NCBI GenBank assembly: GCA_963803245.1
Contig: CAWDLI010000018.1
Span: 1 to 64,000, forward strand
Direction: 5' to 3'
Length of the DNA stretch: 64,000 nucleotides
DNA from: JACVRW01 sp963803245
GTDB taxonomy: Bacteria; Actinomycetota; Thermoleophilia; Solirubrobacterales; Thermoleophilaceae
Of the stretch, positions 26,545-34,587 are shown piece by piece (position 1 is the first letter of the stretch; every line of letters begins with the position of its first letter). Position numbers and translations under genes: made by a program. The notes beneath the pieces are model-generated. The model worked only from the letters and a program-made list of their open reading frames with translations, was not told the DNA's origin and did not search any database.

Positions 26545-26850
26545 CTAGTTGAAGTCGAACGGCGATCCGTATGCCCCGAGGTGTCCGCGTCCCGCAGCGG
26601 CGAGCGCCTCGCGCGCACTCGGACAGGGGTCATAGAGCCATGAGGCCCACGGACGCCCAGGGGCATGCTCACTGAGCAGCCGGTCGCGGTTCCGCCCCCA
26701 AGCATCGGCACGTGCGCGCGCCGGCCGAAAGACCCCGCCGCGCGGGTCCGGTCCCAGCACTAGCTCGAGTTCTTCAAGGGTCGTCGGGCCACCGCCCGGC
26801 AGTCGCTGCTGCAGGGTGCAATTGAAGCTTTCAGGGGCCGACCACGTCAT
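26545..26850 (-). CDS. Element protein, member of a tandem paralogous pair (short form)
   Basis: A 101-residue protein from ATG 26850. It consists almost only of the shared N-terminal domain: LEELELVLGPDPRGGVFRPA, DAWGRNRDRLLSEHAPGRPW, ASWLYDPCPSAREAL. Invariant positions with the long form are LEE-EL-GPDPRG-VF, a W-R/N-R-L core and a W-x-Y motif. No known domain fits. It ends with SPFDFN before a TAG that is followed in frame by the long form. Confidence 0.55.
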   Translation of the reverse strand: MTWSAPESFNCTLQQRLPGGGPTTLEELELVLGPDPRGGVFRPARARADAWGRNRDRLLSEHAPGRPWASWLYDPCPSAREALAAAGRGHLGAYGSPFDFN

Positions 26851-26964
26851 CGGACGAAGGCACGCCGAGGATGTGATGGACCGACCGTCATCCGCCCCCA
26901 CTCCCCGCCCGTGGCGCTCTCTGCCGGAGACCGCCGTCGGAAACCGTGTCATGGCGACTACGCA

Positions 26965-27210
26965 TCAGCGCGCCGCCGCCGGCTTCCGGTCTGCGCCTTC
27001 ACCGTCGAGGAGTCCGCGCCTCACAAGCTCGGCCACGTCGTCGATGCGGAAGCGCACCGACCCACCTACGCGAACGGCCCGTAGTTCCCCCGCGCGCACC
27101 AACCTGCGGACGGTCTGGGCGGAAATTGCGAGCATCCCGGCTACCTCGCGGGTGGTCATCAGGTTGCCCGCAGGCGCATAGCTGTACGGTCGCGGCCGGT
27201 GATGGGACAT
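26965..27210 (-). CDS. Excisionase-family HTH DNA-binding protein
   Basis: An 81-residue protein with a textbook HTH_17 module: LMTTREVAGMLAISAQTVRR, then LVRAGELRAVRVGGSVRFRI and DDVAELVRRGLL. Such proteins serve as recombination directionality factors or small repressors in integrated elements. ATG 27210 is used; ATG 27159 would leave only the core. Its 5' end nearly abuts a divergent gene, so its binding site may lie within that shared start region. Confidence 0.85.
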   Translation of the reverse strand: MSHHRPRPYSYAPAGNLMTTREVAGMLAISAQTVRRLVRAGELRAVRVGGSVRFRIDDVAELVRRGLLDGEGADRKPAAAR

Positions 27211-27228
27211 GAGCACATCTCAGCGCCA

Positions 27229-28020
27229 ATGACCGACGCTGACGAGGGCCATCTATTCGTCGACGAACGCGCCCTAAGCCATCTGGCCGCACGCTACCCG
27301 CAGGGGCCACCCTCTTCGTGGACCCTGAACGAATACGGCCAACCGGCTTGGCTGCTGCAACTCGATTGGACCCAGCTCTACGGCTCTTGGGGCGTGATAG
27401 CACCGCCTTCCTCAGTGAGCGTTCCGCGCGAGATCTGGGTCGCCCGAGGGCTTGACCGACAGCGCCAAGGCCTGGCACCGTGGGGACGCGGAAAGCTATC
27501 GGAGCTCAGCTGTCTCATCGAGCTCGGTCCCGCCTCGATGCCCGCCATCACCTGGACCACGACGCGACCCGAGCGCCGCGGTAACCCGGGACTGAGCTGG
27601 ATCGAACCCGAGCTGAGCTGCTACCTAGCCTGGCTCGTCGACGTACGGGGATGGAGCAGGCAGGCCGTGATCGATCGTTTCTTCGCCCATGGCAACCTTG
27701 ACCGCAACGAGGGCGCCCTCAGGGCCCTAAGACGCAAGGCAAACCGCTACCTCCTCGCTGGTCGCCACGCACTCTGCGATCAAGGGGTATGGCCGTGGGT
27801 GTCTATACCTCTCGAAGACATCGAGGGCGACCTCCTGGCCGGCGAAGCCCACCTGCCGGAGCGCTGGTGGGACGACGCGGACGTCCTCGCGCACCTTGAC
27901 CTTTGGTACTCGGTTAGCGCGACAGGACCAGCGAGGCGCCGTGCAGAAATCGCGGACGCGAGTCATCTGGGCTCGGGGGCTTTCGCGCCGTGGGCGTGGC
28001 AGTTGGCTTCCCCCGCGTAG
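27229..28020 (+). CDS. Unrecognised element protein, tryptophan-rich
   Basis: A 263-residue protein that I cannot place. It is rich in Trp and aromatic residues (WTLNEYGQPAWLLQLDWTQL, YLAWLVDVRGWSRQAVIDRF) and has a charged helix-turn region (RNEGALRALRRKANRYLLAG) that could be a DNA-binding helix-turn-helix: VRGWSRQAVIDRFFAHGNLD. ATG 27229 avoids overlap with the divergent excisionase; ATG 27202 is the alternative and would overlap it. A replication or regulatory role in the element is only a guess. Confidence 0.6.
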   Translation: MTDADEGHLFVDERALSHLAARYPQGPPSSWTLNEYGQPAWLLQLDWTQLYGSWGVIAPPSSVSVPREIWVARGLDRQRQGLAPWGRGKLSELSCLIELGPASMPAITWTTTRPERRGNPGLSWIEPELSCYLAWLVDVRGWSRQAVIDRFFAHGNLDRNEGALRALRRKANRYLLAGRHALCDQGVWPWVSIPLEDIEGDLLAGEAHLPERWWDDADVLAHLDLWYSVSATGPARRRAEIADASHLGSGAFAPWAWQLASPA

Positions 28021-28360
28021 CTACACGAGCCCGGGCGCCGTCCGCCTGGCCCGGGCGCTGCATCGACTTGAGCACCGCAACGCGGCCCAAGCGTGCACGC
28101 CGAGCCTCACAGCCGCACCACGAGTGCCTTGGAGACCCAATGCCCCTCCGAGATCTCTCCCCCAAAACCGAAGCGAGACTCGCTGATCCAGCAGACTCCG
28201 CGATGGCCATTCTGCGCTTTCGCGGGTGCCCTTCGGCAGCGCTGGTGCGCGCGGCCAAAGGTCCGTGAGTTACCACTTCGGTTACCACCAGGTTCACGGC
28301 CGGCCGCGGCTAGCACTCGGACGCTCGGGAATCCCCTGCAACGACCTGCCTTCGCTTGAG
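28021..28360. other. Right flank of the element, no clear gene
   Basis: No well-supported gene. A short frame from ATG 28141 (MPLRDLSPKTEARLADPADS) reaches 28267 but lacks a recognisable ribosome binding site. Two direct copies of GTTACCAC (28269 and 28281, 12 bases apart) lie here, matching in inverse orientation the GTGGTAAC upstream of the integrase. Confidence 0.4.
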
Positions 28361-28434
28361 GGTGAGCGACGGGACTCGAACCCGCGACCGCCTGGACCAC
28401 AACCAGGAGCTCTACCAACTGAGCTACGCCCACC
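28361..28434 (-). tRNA. tRNA-His (anticodon GTG)
   Basis: A complete cloverleaf on the minus strand with acceptor GTGGGCG/CGCTCAC, D-arm GCTCAGTTGGTAGAGC, anticodon loop TTGTGGT and T-arm GCGGGTTCGAGTCCCGT. The encoded extra G at position -1 (28434) pairing with C73 is the diagnostic feature of tRNA-His. CCA is not encoded. It lies beside the right end of the integrated element. Confidence 0.96.
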
Positions 28435-28441
28435 ACGCCGT

Positions 28442-28462
28442 GGCGATCGGGGTGCGATCGCC
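28442..28462. promoter_or_regulatory. Palindrome between tRNA-His and the receiver/reductase gene
   Basis: A perfect 8-bp inverted repeat, GGCGATCG (28442-28449) and CGATCGCC (28455-28462) with loop GGGTG, sits in the 71-base divergent spacer. It could be a regulator's operator or a stable leader hairpin. Confidence 0.4.
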
Positions 28463-28505
28463 GCCCCGAATCTAGCACCGAGCCGGGCCTGGATATCATC
28501 GCTTG

Positions 28506-30201
28506 ATGGCCGATCGCAAGCCGGTGATCATGGCTGTGGACGACGATGCGGTCGCCCTGGCAATGGTCGAGGACCATCTGCGCCGCCGCTATGAGAGCGA
28601 CTACGAGGTCGTCTGCGAGCGCTCGTGCGAGACGGCTCAGGAGCTCCTGAGGGAGTTGCGGGACGACCGCGCGCCGGTCGCGCTGGTGCTGGCGGGCCTA
28701 TGGAGCCGGGGCCTCCGCGGGGACGAGCTCCTCGCGCGCGTGAGCGGGATCCATCCGCACGCCCGCCGGGCGCTCCTCATCGACTGGGGGGCTTGGGGCG
28801 ACCGTGACACCACCGAGGCGATCGTCGAGTGCATGGCGAAGGGCGAGATCGACTACTACATCCCGAAGCCCTGGCGCATGCCGGACGAGCACTTCCACCG
28901 TGTTGTGACGGAGTTCCTCGTGGAGTGGAGCCGGGCGCGCTCCACCCTGCCGCGCGAGATCGCCGTGGTGGGCGAGCCGTGGCAGCCCCGCGTGCACGAG
29001 CTGCGCAGCCTGCTCGCCCGTAACGGCATGGCCCACGAGTTCCACCCGGCCGACTCGGAGCGCGGCACGGCGCTGCTCGACGAGGCCGAGCACAGCGGCC
29101 AGCGCGCACCTGTCGTCGATCCTCCTGAACGGCAAGTCGCTCGTCGATCCGACCAATGCGGAGCTGGCCGCGGCATACGGGGTGAACACCGAGCTGGCCG
29201 ACCCCGACGAGCTGTTCGACGTGATCGTCGTCGGCGCCGGGCCGGCCGGCCTCGCGTCGTCGGTCTATGCCTCGTCCGAGGGCCTCCGGGTGCTCACCAT
29301 CGAGCGCGAGTCGATCGGCGGGCAGGCCGGCGCGAGCTCGCTGATCCGCAACTACCTCGGCTTCGCGCGCGGGGTTGGCGGCGCGGATCTGGCCCAGCGC
29401 GCCTACCAGCAGGCCTGGGTCTTCGGCTCGCGCTTCCTGCTGATGTCCGAGGTCGAGTCGCTCCGCACGGAGCCCGACAGGCACGTGCTCGTGATCGCTG
29501 GGGGCGTCGAGGTCTGCGCCCGGACCGTGGTGCTGGCCACCGGCGCCGCCTACCGCCGGCTCGGCATCCCGGCGCTCGAGGAGCTGGTGGGCTCAGGCGT
29601 CTACTACGGGGCTTCGGGTCCGGAGGCGCAGGCGGCTACGGGCGGGCACGCGTTTGTGCTCGGCGGCGGCAACTCGGCCGGCCAGGCCGCGATGCACCTC
29701 TCGCGCTACGCCAAGCAGGTGACCGTGCTCGTGCGCGGCGAGACGCTGGCCGACAGCATGTCCCAGTACCTGCTCGGCCAGCTCGCGGCCACCGCGAACG
29801 TGGAGCTGCGGTTCCGCACCGAGGTGGCCGACGGCGCCGGCGAGGCGCGGCTCGAGACGCTCACGCTCCGGGACCGGAGCAGCGGCGACACCGAGACGGT
29901 GCCGGCCGCTGCGCTGTTCGTCCTGATCGGCGCACGGCCGAACAGCGACTGGCTTCCGGACACAATCGCGCGCGACGACTACGGCTATGTGCCCACGGAC
30001 GCGGACCTCCGGCCCGACGACGGCTGGGCGCTCGAGCGCCCGCCGCGCATGTACGAGACGACCCTGCCCGGCGTCTTCGCGGTGGGCGACCTGAACCAGG
30101 CGTCGGTGCATCGGGTAGCGGCGGCGGTGGGCGACGGCTCGGCGGTCATCAAGCAGGTGCACGAGACGCTCAGGTCCGCCGAGACGGCGGCCAACCTCTA
30201 G
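28506..30201 (+). pseudogene. Receiver-domain/FAD-dependent reductase fusion, frameshifted near 29105
   Basis: ATG 28506 opens a receiver domain (PVIMAVDDDAVALAMVEDHL) and a linker with a glutaredoxin-like segment (EIAVVGEPWQPRVHELRSLL). Around 29095-29115 the frame changes; the natural continuation ILLNGKSLVDPTNAELAAAY leads into a full pyridine nucleotide-disulfide reductase fold: DVIVVGAGPAGLASSVYASS for FAD, GGQAGASSLIRNYLGF, HAFVLGGGNSAGQAAMHLSR for NADPH, and GVFAVGDLNQASVHRVAAAV. Two key features are missing: the receiver's phospho-acceptor Asp (VLAGLWSRG has Gly) and the CxxC redox pair (VYYGASGPEAQ). The fusion family is known; the total would be about 564 residues. Confidence 0.85.
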
Positions 30202-30620
30202 CCGGCGGCGATTCGCCGTTCGCTCGCGTCGATCTTCACGTCGTTGATCGACGCGTAGCGCCTGGCCATGAGGCCGCTCTCGTCGAACTCCCAGTTCTCG
30301 TTGCCGTAGGAGCGCCACCACTGGCCCTGGTCGTCGTGGCTCTCGTACTCGAAGCGCACCGCGATCCGGTTCTCGGTGAAAGCCCAGACCGACTTCTTGA
30401 GCCTGTAGCCCTGCTCGCGCGCCCACTTGCGACGGAGGAACTCGCGGATCTCCTCGCGACCGTTGAGGAACTCGTCGCGGTTGCGCCACTCCGTGTCCTC
30501 GGTGTACGCGAGCACGACCCGGTCGGGATCGCGCGTATTCCACGCGTCCTCGGCGGCCTGCACCTTCGCGGCCGCGGTCTCGGCTGTGAAAGGCGGCCGG
30601 ATGTCGGTCGGACTGGGCAT
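30198..30620 (-). CDS. SnoaL/NTF2-like protein (DUF1348 type)
   Basis: A 140-residue protein with the DUF1348 pattern: AEDAWNTRDPDRVVLAYTED, then TEWRNRDEFLNGREEIREFL, RRKWAREQGYRLKKSVWAFT and EYESHDDQGQWWRSYGNENW. These are small cone-shaped barrels, sometimes isomerases or hydrolases; no catalytic dyad is certain. It is convergent with the reductase fusion, overlapping it by four bases. Confidence 0.88.
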   Translation of the reverse strand: MPSPTDIRPPFTAETAAAKVQAAEDAWNTRDPDRVVLAYTEDTEWRNRDEFLNGREEIREFLRRKWAREQGYRLKKSVWAFTENRIAVRFEYESHDDQGQWWRSYGNENWEFDESGLMARRYASINDVKIDASERRIAAG

Positions 30621-30692
30621 GGCCGGCGAGCTTACGCCTCCCACTTCAGTGACCCCCGGCTGACGGCCGAGCCGGGGGCTACGTTCCCGGGC

Positions 30693-31355
30693 GTGCTGAA
30701 GACCGCCCTCCGGCACCCCTCGGGGATCCTGCTGTTCGCGCAGCTCGCGGCGGTGCTGCTCTACCCGTTCATGGAGGGCAACGCCGCCGGGCGCGCCATC
30801 TTCAGCGCCTTCGGGATCGCGTTCCTCGCGCTCGTGGTCATGGCCGTGCGCGCGACGCCCGTGCAGCTCTGGGTGAGCTTGATGTTCGCCCTTCCCGCCA
30901 CCGTGCTGCTCCTCATACAGGCCGTGAGCGGGGACGACAAGCTGCTCCCCTACTCGTCGGCGCTCGAAGCCGTGCTCTACCTCTACGCGGCGTTCGCGCT
31001 CGTCAAGTACATGATCGAGGACCGCGAGATCACCACGGACGAGCTGTTCGCCGTCGGCGCCACGTTCACGCTCGTGGCATGGGCGTTCGCCTACATGTTC
31101 ACGGTTGTGCAGGCGATCGATCCCGGCAGCTTCACCGCGGCCGTGGACCCCGGCGACGACCGCACCTGGATGGAGCTGTTGTTCCTGAGCTTCACCACAC
31201 TCACGAGCGTCGGCCTTAGCGATGTCGTGCCGCTCAAGGCGTTCGCGCGCAGCGTCGTGATGATCGAGCAGGTGGCCGGCGTCGGGTACATCGCCCTGGT
31301 CGTGTCGCGGCTCGTGAGCCTCACAGTGATCGGCTCGCAAGGCCGCTCCAGTTAG
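30693..31355 (+). CDS. Small ion-channel protein (Ion_trans_2-like)
   Basis: A 220-residue membrane protein from GTG 30693. Three to four N-terminal helices are followed by a pore module: VAWAFAYMFTVVQAIDPGSF, an acidic loop, the pore helix and filter LLFLSFTTLTSVGLSDVVPL, and the last helix (IEQVAGVGYIALVVSRLVSL). The arrangement is that of two-helix potassium-channel domains, but the filter reads TSVGLSD instead of TVGYGD, so K+ selectivity is doubtful. It lacks a cytosolic RCK domain. Confidence 0.8.
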   Translation: MLKTALRHPSGILLFAQLAAVLLYPFMEGNAAGRAIFSAFGIAFLALVVMAVRATPVQLWVSLMFALPATVLLLIQAVSGDDKLLPYSSALEAVLYLYAAFALVKYMIEDREITTDELFAVGATFTLVAWAFAYMFTVVQAIDPGSFTAAVDPGDDRTWMELLFLSFTTLTSVGLSDVVPLKAFARSVVMIEQVAGVGYIALVVSRLVSLTVIGSQGRSS

Positions 31356-31367
31356 GCTGGCGCCCCC

Positions 31368-32204
31368 GTGGCGGAGATCCTCTACTACGCGATTCCCTTC
31401 TTCGTGCTGCTCCTGGTGCTGGAGGCGCTCTCGTTCCGCCACGCGCGCGACGACGCCGACGACCTGATCGGCTACGACGCCAAGGACACTCGCACCAGCC
31501 TGCTGCTGGGCACGGGCAACGTGATCATCAACGTCGCCTGGAAGCTGGTGGTGCTGGCGATCTTCATCGCCGTCTACGAGCTCAGCCCGCTCCGGCTCGA
31601 CCCCGGGGACTGGTGGGTCTGGGTGCTGCTCTTCTTCGCGGACGACTTCTCGTACTACTGGTTCCACCGGATCAGCCACGAGAGCCGCTTCTTCTGGGCG
31701 AGCCACGTGGTGCACCACTCGAGCACGCACTACAACCTGTCGACCGCGCTGCGCCAGACCTGGGTCCCGATGACCTACTTCCCGTTCTGGCTGTGGATGC
31801 CGGCGGTGGGCTTCGAGCCGTGGATGGTGCTGCTGGCTCAGTCCTGGTCGCTGATCTACCAGTTCTGGATCCACACCGAGCGAGTGCGGAAGCTGCCCCG
31901 CTTCCTCGAGGGCTTCCTCAACACCCCCTCCCACCACCGCGTGCACCACGGCTCGAACCAGGTCTACCTGGACCGCAACTACGGCGGCATCCTGATCATC
32001 TGGGACCGGCTGTTCGGCACCTGGGAGCCGGAGGGCGAGCGCGTGCGCTACGGGCTGACCAAGAACATCAACACCTTCAACCCGGTTCGCGCGGCGTTCC
32101 ACGAGTACATCGCGATGTGGCACGACATCCGGCGGGCCAGGCGCCTGCCGCGACCGTCTCGGCGTGCTCTACCACGGGCCCGGCTGGGCCCCTCCGGGCA
32201 TTGA
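31368..32204 (+). CDS. Fatty acid hydroxylase / sterol desaturase family protein
   Basis: A 278-residue integral membrane di-iron oxygenase. The histidine clusters are complete: DFSYYWFHRISHESRFFWAS, HVVHHSSTHYNLSTALRQTW, and FLNTPSHHRVHHGSNQVYLD, plus IWDRLFGTWEPEGE. Four or more helices surround them. It would hydroxylate or desaturate a lipid or carotenoid at the membrane. GTG 31368 follows the ion-channel stop by 12 bases. Its stop overlaps the TTG start of the beta-helix gene. Confidence 0.93.
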   Translation: MAEILYYAIPFFVLLLVLEALSFRHARDDADDLIGYDAKDTRTSLLLGTGNVIINVAWKLVVLAIFIAVYELSPLRLDPGDWWVWVLLFFADDFSYYWFHRISHESRFFWASHVVHHSSTHYNLSTALRQTWVPMTYFPFWLWMPAVGFEPWMVLLAQSWSLIYQFWIHTERVRKLPRFLEGFLNTPSHHRVHHGSNQVYLDRNYGGILIIWDRLFGTWEPEGERVRYGLTKNINTFNPVRAAFHEYIAMWHDIRRARRLPRPSRRALPRARLGPSGH

Positions 32205-33709
32205 GAGCGAAGGCAGCCGCGGCTAGCGCGGCGCTGGTGCTCGCGCTGGCCGGGGCCTCCCCGGCGGCCGCGGGCAGCACGCGCTACGTGGACTGCACGG
32301 CACAACGGGCAGGCGATGGAAGCCTCAAGCGCCCCTTCAACACGCTCGCGCGCGCGAACGCGGCGGCCCTGCGCCCGGGTCAGCGGCTGCTGCTGAGGCG
32401 CGGAACCACCTGCACCGGCACGCTCGCCCCGAGTGGATCCGGCACGGCGCACAGGCGCACCGTGATCGGCGCATACGGGCGCGGCGCCCGGCCGCACGTG
32501 AAGGGTGCGGGCGAGGACGCCGTGCTGCTGAAGGACATGAGCCACGTGGTGCTGCGCTCGCTCGAGGTGAGCAATCCGGGCGCGGTGGAGGCGCGCCGGC
32601 GCGGCGTGCACGTGGTGGCCACCGCGGGCGTCGTCCGCGACGTGACGATCCGCGGCCTGAGCATCCACGACGTGCGGGGCGACCTCGCGAAGGACGCCGG
32701 CGGCAGCGGCGGCATCCAGGTGGACGTGCTCGGGCCCGAGCCCACGCGCTTCGACGACCTCCTGATCGTGGGCAACAGGATCACCGACGTCAGCCGCAGC
32801 GGCATCTTCATCGTCGGGACCGCCGACTCCGACAGGCCGCGCGCAGGGTCGCCCTGGCCTGCCGCATCCACGCGCGTGCGCGTGCGCGCGAACCGGCTGG
32901 CCCGCCTCGGCGGCGACGGGATCGTCCCGCTCGGCACGGTGGGAGCAGTCGTGGAGCGCAACGTGGTCAGCGAGGGGAACCTCCGCGGACGCGGCCTCTC
33001 CGACCCGCTCGGGATGATCTGCAACGCCGGCATCTGGACCTTCCACGCCAACGGCACGGTGATCCAGCACAACGAGGTCTTCGCAATGCACTTCAACGGA
33101 TGCGACGGCTCGGGCTTCGACGTGGACTACGACCAGGACGGCACCGTCGTCCAGTTCAACTACAGCCACGACAACGAGGGCGGCTTCATCCTGCTCTGCA
33201 CCGACGCCCAGCCGCGCGCGGCGCAGGTGCGCTTCAACCTGAGCGTGGACGACCGCCTGGTCGCGAACCAGTCGCCGTGCTCGCTGCAGCCCGGCTCGAG
33301 CTACGCGGGGCTTCGCGTCCACAACAACACGTTCGTGGGCTCGCGACTCACCTGGGGACTGCTCGGCGGCGCGGCGAGCTCGCTGCTGGACGCGGCCGGC
33401 CTCGAGCTGCGCAACAACGTCTTCCACGCCACCGCCCCCCAGGCGACCACGCTGGCCTGTGGGGCGCCCTGCTCGCACAACCTGTACTTCGGGCTGCCGC
33501 CGGCGGGGAGCGCGGCGGTGAGCGCCGACCCCCTCTTCCGGGATCCCGGGCGCCGCGGCCGAGGCCGGATCGCCGTCGGGCGAGGCTTCCGGCTGAGTGC
33601 CCCCTCCCCCGCCCGCGGCGCCGGCACCCCGGTGCCCGGATCTCCGGTGCGGGACTACTTCGGCTGGCCGGTCCCGGCGCCGCCCGCCATCGGCTTCTCA
33701 CAGCAGTAG
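32201..33709 (+). CDS. Secreted right-handed parallel beta-helix protein
   Basis: A 502-residue protein starting at TTG 32201, overlapping the hydroxylase stop (TTGA). A signal peptide (ASAALVLALAGASPAAAGST) precedes a domain that begins YVDCTAQRAGDGSLKRPFNT and contains beta-helix coils such as MSHVVLRSLEVSNPG, VRDVTIRGLSIHDVRGD and FDDLLIVGNRITDVSRSGIF, with cysteine pairs late in the protein. This is the fold of polysaccharide lyases and glycosidases, but no catalytic site can be assigned. It likely acts on extracellular glycans. Confidence 0.85.
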   Translation: MRAKAAAASAALVLALAGASPAAAGSTRYVDCTAQRAGDGSLKRPFNTLARANAAALRPGQRLLLRRGTTCTGTLAPSGSGTAHRRTVIGAYGRGARPHVKGAGEDAVLLKDMSHVVLRSLEVSNPGAVEARRRGVHVVATAGVVRDVTIRGLSIHDVRGDLAKDAGGSGGIQVDVLGPEPTRFDDLLIVGNRITDVSRSGIFIVGTADSDRPRAGSPWPAASTRVRVRANRLARLGGDGIVPLGTVGAVVERNVVSEGNLRGRGLSDPLGMICNAGIWTFHANGTVIQHNEVFAMHFNGCDGSGFDVDYDQDGTVVQFNYSHDNEGGFILLCTDAQPRAAQVRFNLSVDDRLVANQSPCSLQPGSSYAGLRVHNNTFVGSRLTWGLLGGAASSLLDAAGLELRNNVFHATAPQATTLACGAPCSHNLYFGLPPAGSAAVSADPLFRDPGRRGRGRIAVGRGFRLSAPSPARGAGTPVPGSPVRDYFGWPVPAPPAIGFSQQ

Positions 33710-33863
33710 CGCCGCCAGGCGGCCGGAAAATGCGGGGTTTGGGCGCCAACCTGGTGCCGGCGGCACGGGTTCCGTGCGGTGAAGGTGTGCGTTATCTGCC
33801 CTCCCGGAAACCGGCCCCGGCCAGGGGGAACAATCCGTTCGCGGGCTATCAAGGGGGGGCATC

Positions 33864-34070
33864 GTGGAGATGCTTGTCGAACGGATCAGCAACAGGGTGC
33901 GGGTCCAATGCAGTAGTTGCGGGGCTCATGCCCTGATGCATGACGAGGACTACAGAGAGCTCGTCGAGCACGACGACGGTCACATGCGCTGTGAGGTGTG
34001 CGCCTACAACGTCGCCTTCACGCGGACCGAGCCGGCGGACCGAGCGCTCCAGACGGTGGTCTCGCGCTGA
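33864..34070 (+). CDS. Small zinc-ribbon-like protein
   Basis: A 68-residue protein from GTG 33864, preceded by AAGGGGGGG. Two CxxC pairs (VQCSSCGAHALMHDEDYREL and HMRCEVCAYNVAFTR) suggest a single zinc site with an acidic insert. Function unknown. It lies 23 bases before the start of the anti-sigma-type ATPase, so they may be co-transcribed. Confidence 0.65.
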   Translation: MEMLVERISNRVRVQCSSCGAHALMHDEDYRELVEHDDGHMRCEVCAYNVAFTRTEPADRALQTVVSR

Positions 34071-34093
34071 CCGCGGCCGCCACGCCACGCCCC

Positions 34094-34570
34094 ATGACCC
34101 CTCCGACGACTTCCTCGACGCCGGGATCCGGACCGCTGGACGACGCTCCGCTGCCCACGGTCTCGGCAGCGGCCGCGCGCGTGTTCGGCTTCAACCTTCG
34201 TGCCGGGCCCATGGCCGCCTCCGAGGCGCGCCATGCCTTCGCGGCCGCCCAGGAATCGCTCTCCGAGGCGGAGCGCCAGCCCGTGCTGTTGATGCTCACC
34301 GAGCTCGTGACGAACGCGGTTCGCCACGGCGAGGGCGCCGAGCGCCCGCGCGGGGTAGCCGTGAAGGTCGTGCAGTCCCCCGAGGCCGTGGGCGCCGCGG
34401 TGACCAACCCGGGCGGCGGCTTCGAGTGGCACGGTCGCGAGAGCGACGACCTACTCGAGCCGGGCGGCTACGGCCTTCTTCTGGTGGACCGCATGTCGAG
34501 CCGCTGGGGCATCGACCGTGCTCCGGGGGCCACGACGGTCTGGTTCGAGCTGGACCGCCTGGCCGACTGA
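34094..34570 (+). CDS. Anti-sigma-factor-type ATP-binding protein (HATPase_c_2)
   Basis: A 158-residue GHKL ATPase-only protein. The N box is in LLMLTELVTNAVRHGEG and a G-type loop in LEPGGYGLLLVDRMSSRWGI; there is no histidine-kinase dimerisation domain. These proteins resemble RsbW/SpoIIAB and regulate sigma factors or anti-anti-sigma partners by binding or phosphorylation. No partner STAS or sigma gene is adjacent, so the target is unknown. A proline/threonine-rich N-terminal tail of about 30 residues precedes the domain. Confidence 0.85.
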   Translation: MTPPTTSSTPGSGPLDDAPLPTVSAAAARVFGFNLRAGPMAASEARHAFAAAQESLSEAERQPVLLMLTELVTNAVRHGEGAERPRGVAVKVVQSPEAVGAAVTNPGGGFEWHGRESDDLLEPGGYGLLLVDRMSSRWGIDRAPGATTVWFELDRLAD

Positions 34571-34587
34571 GCCGGCGGGCGCGACGC

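Larger units (their letters stand above)
22345..28290. mobile_element. Probable integrated element (integrase to near tRNA-His)
   Basis: The integrase at the left end, two excisionase-like HTH proteins, several small cysteine-rich or unrecognised proteins, and a right end close to the 3' end of tRNA-His (28361) suggest a phage-derived or integrative element of about 6 kb. It has no capsid, tail, relaxase or conjugation genes. I could not find a second copy of the tRNA-His 3' sequence near the integrase, so the attachment core is unproven. GTGGTAAC-type octamers occur in pairs upstream of the integrase (23722-23740) and, inverted, near the right end (28269-28288). Boundaries are approximate. 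Confidence 0.6.

Noticed and set aside
28361..28434. tRNA-His 3' end as proven attachment site of the island
   Set aside because: I could not find a second copy of its 3' sequence near the integrase end, so only proximity is reported.
28503..31355. A 950-residue fusion of receiver, unknown middle and ion channel
   Set aside because: The middle is an out-of-frame reading of the FAD reductase and of the opposite-strand DUF1348 gene; the channel begins at its own GTG at 30693.
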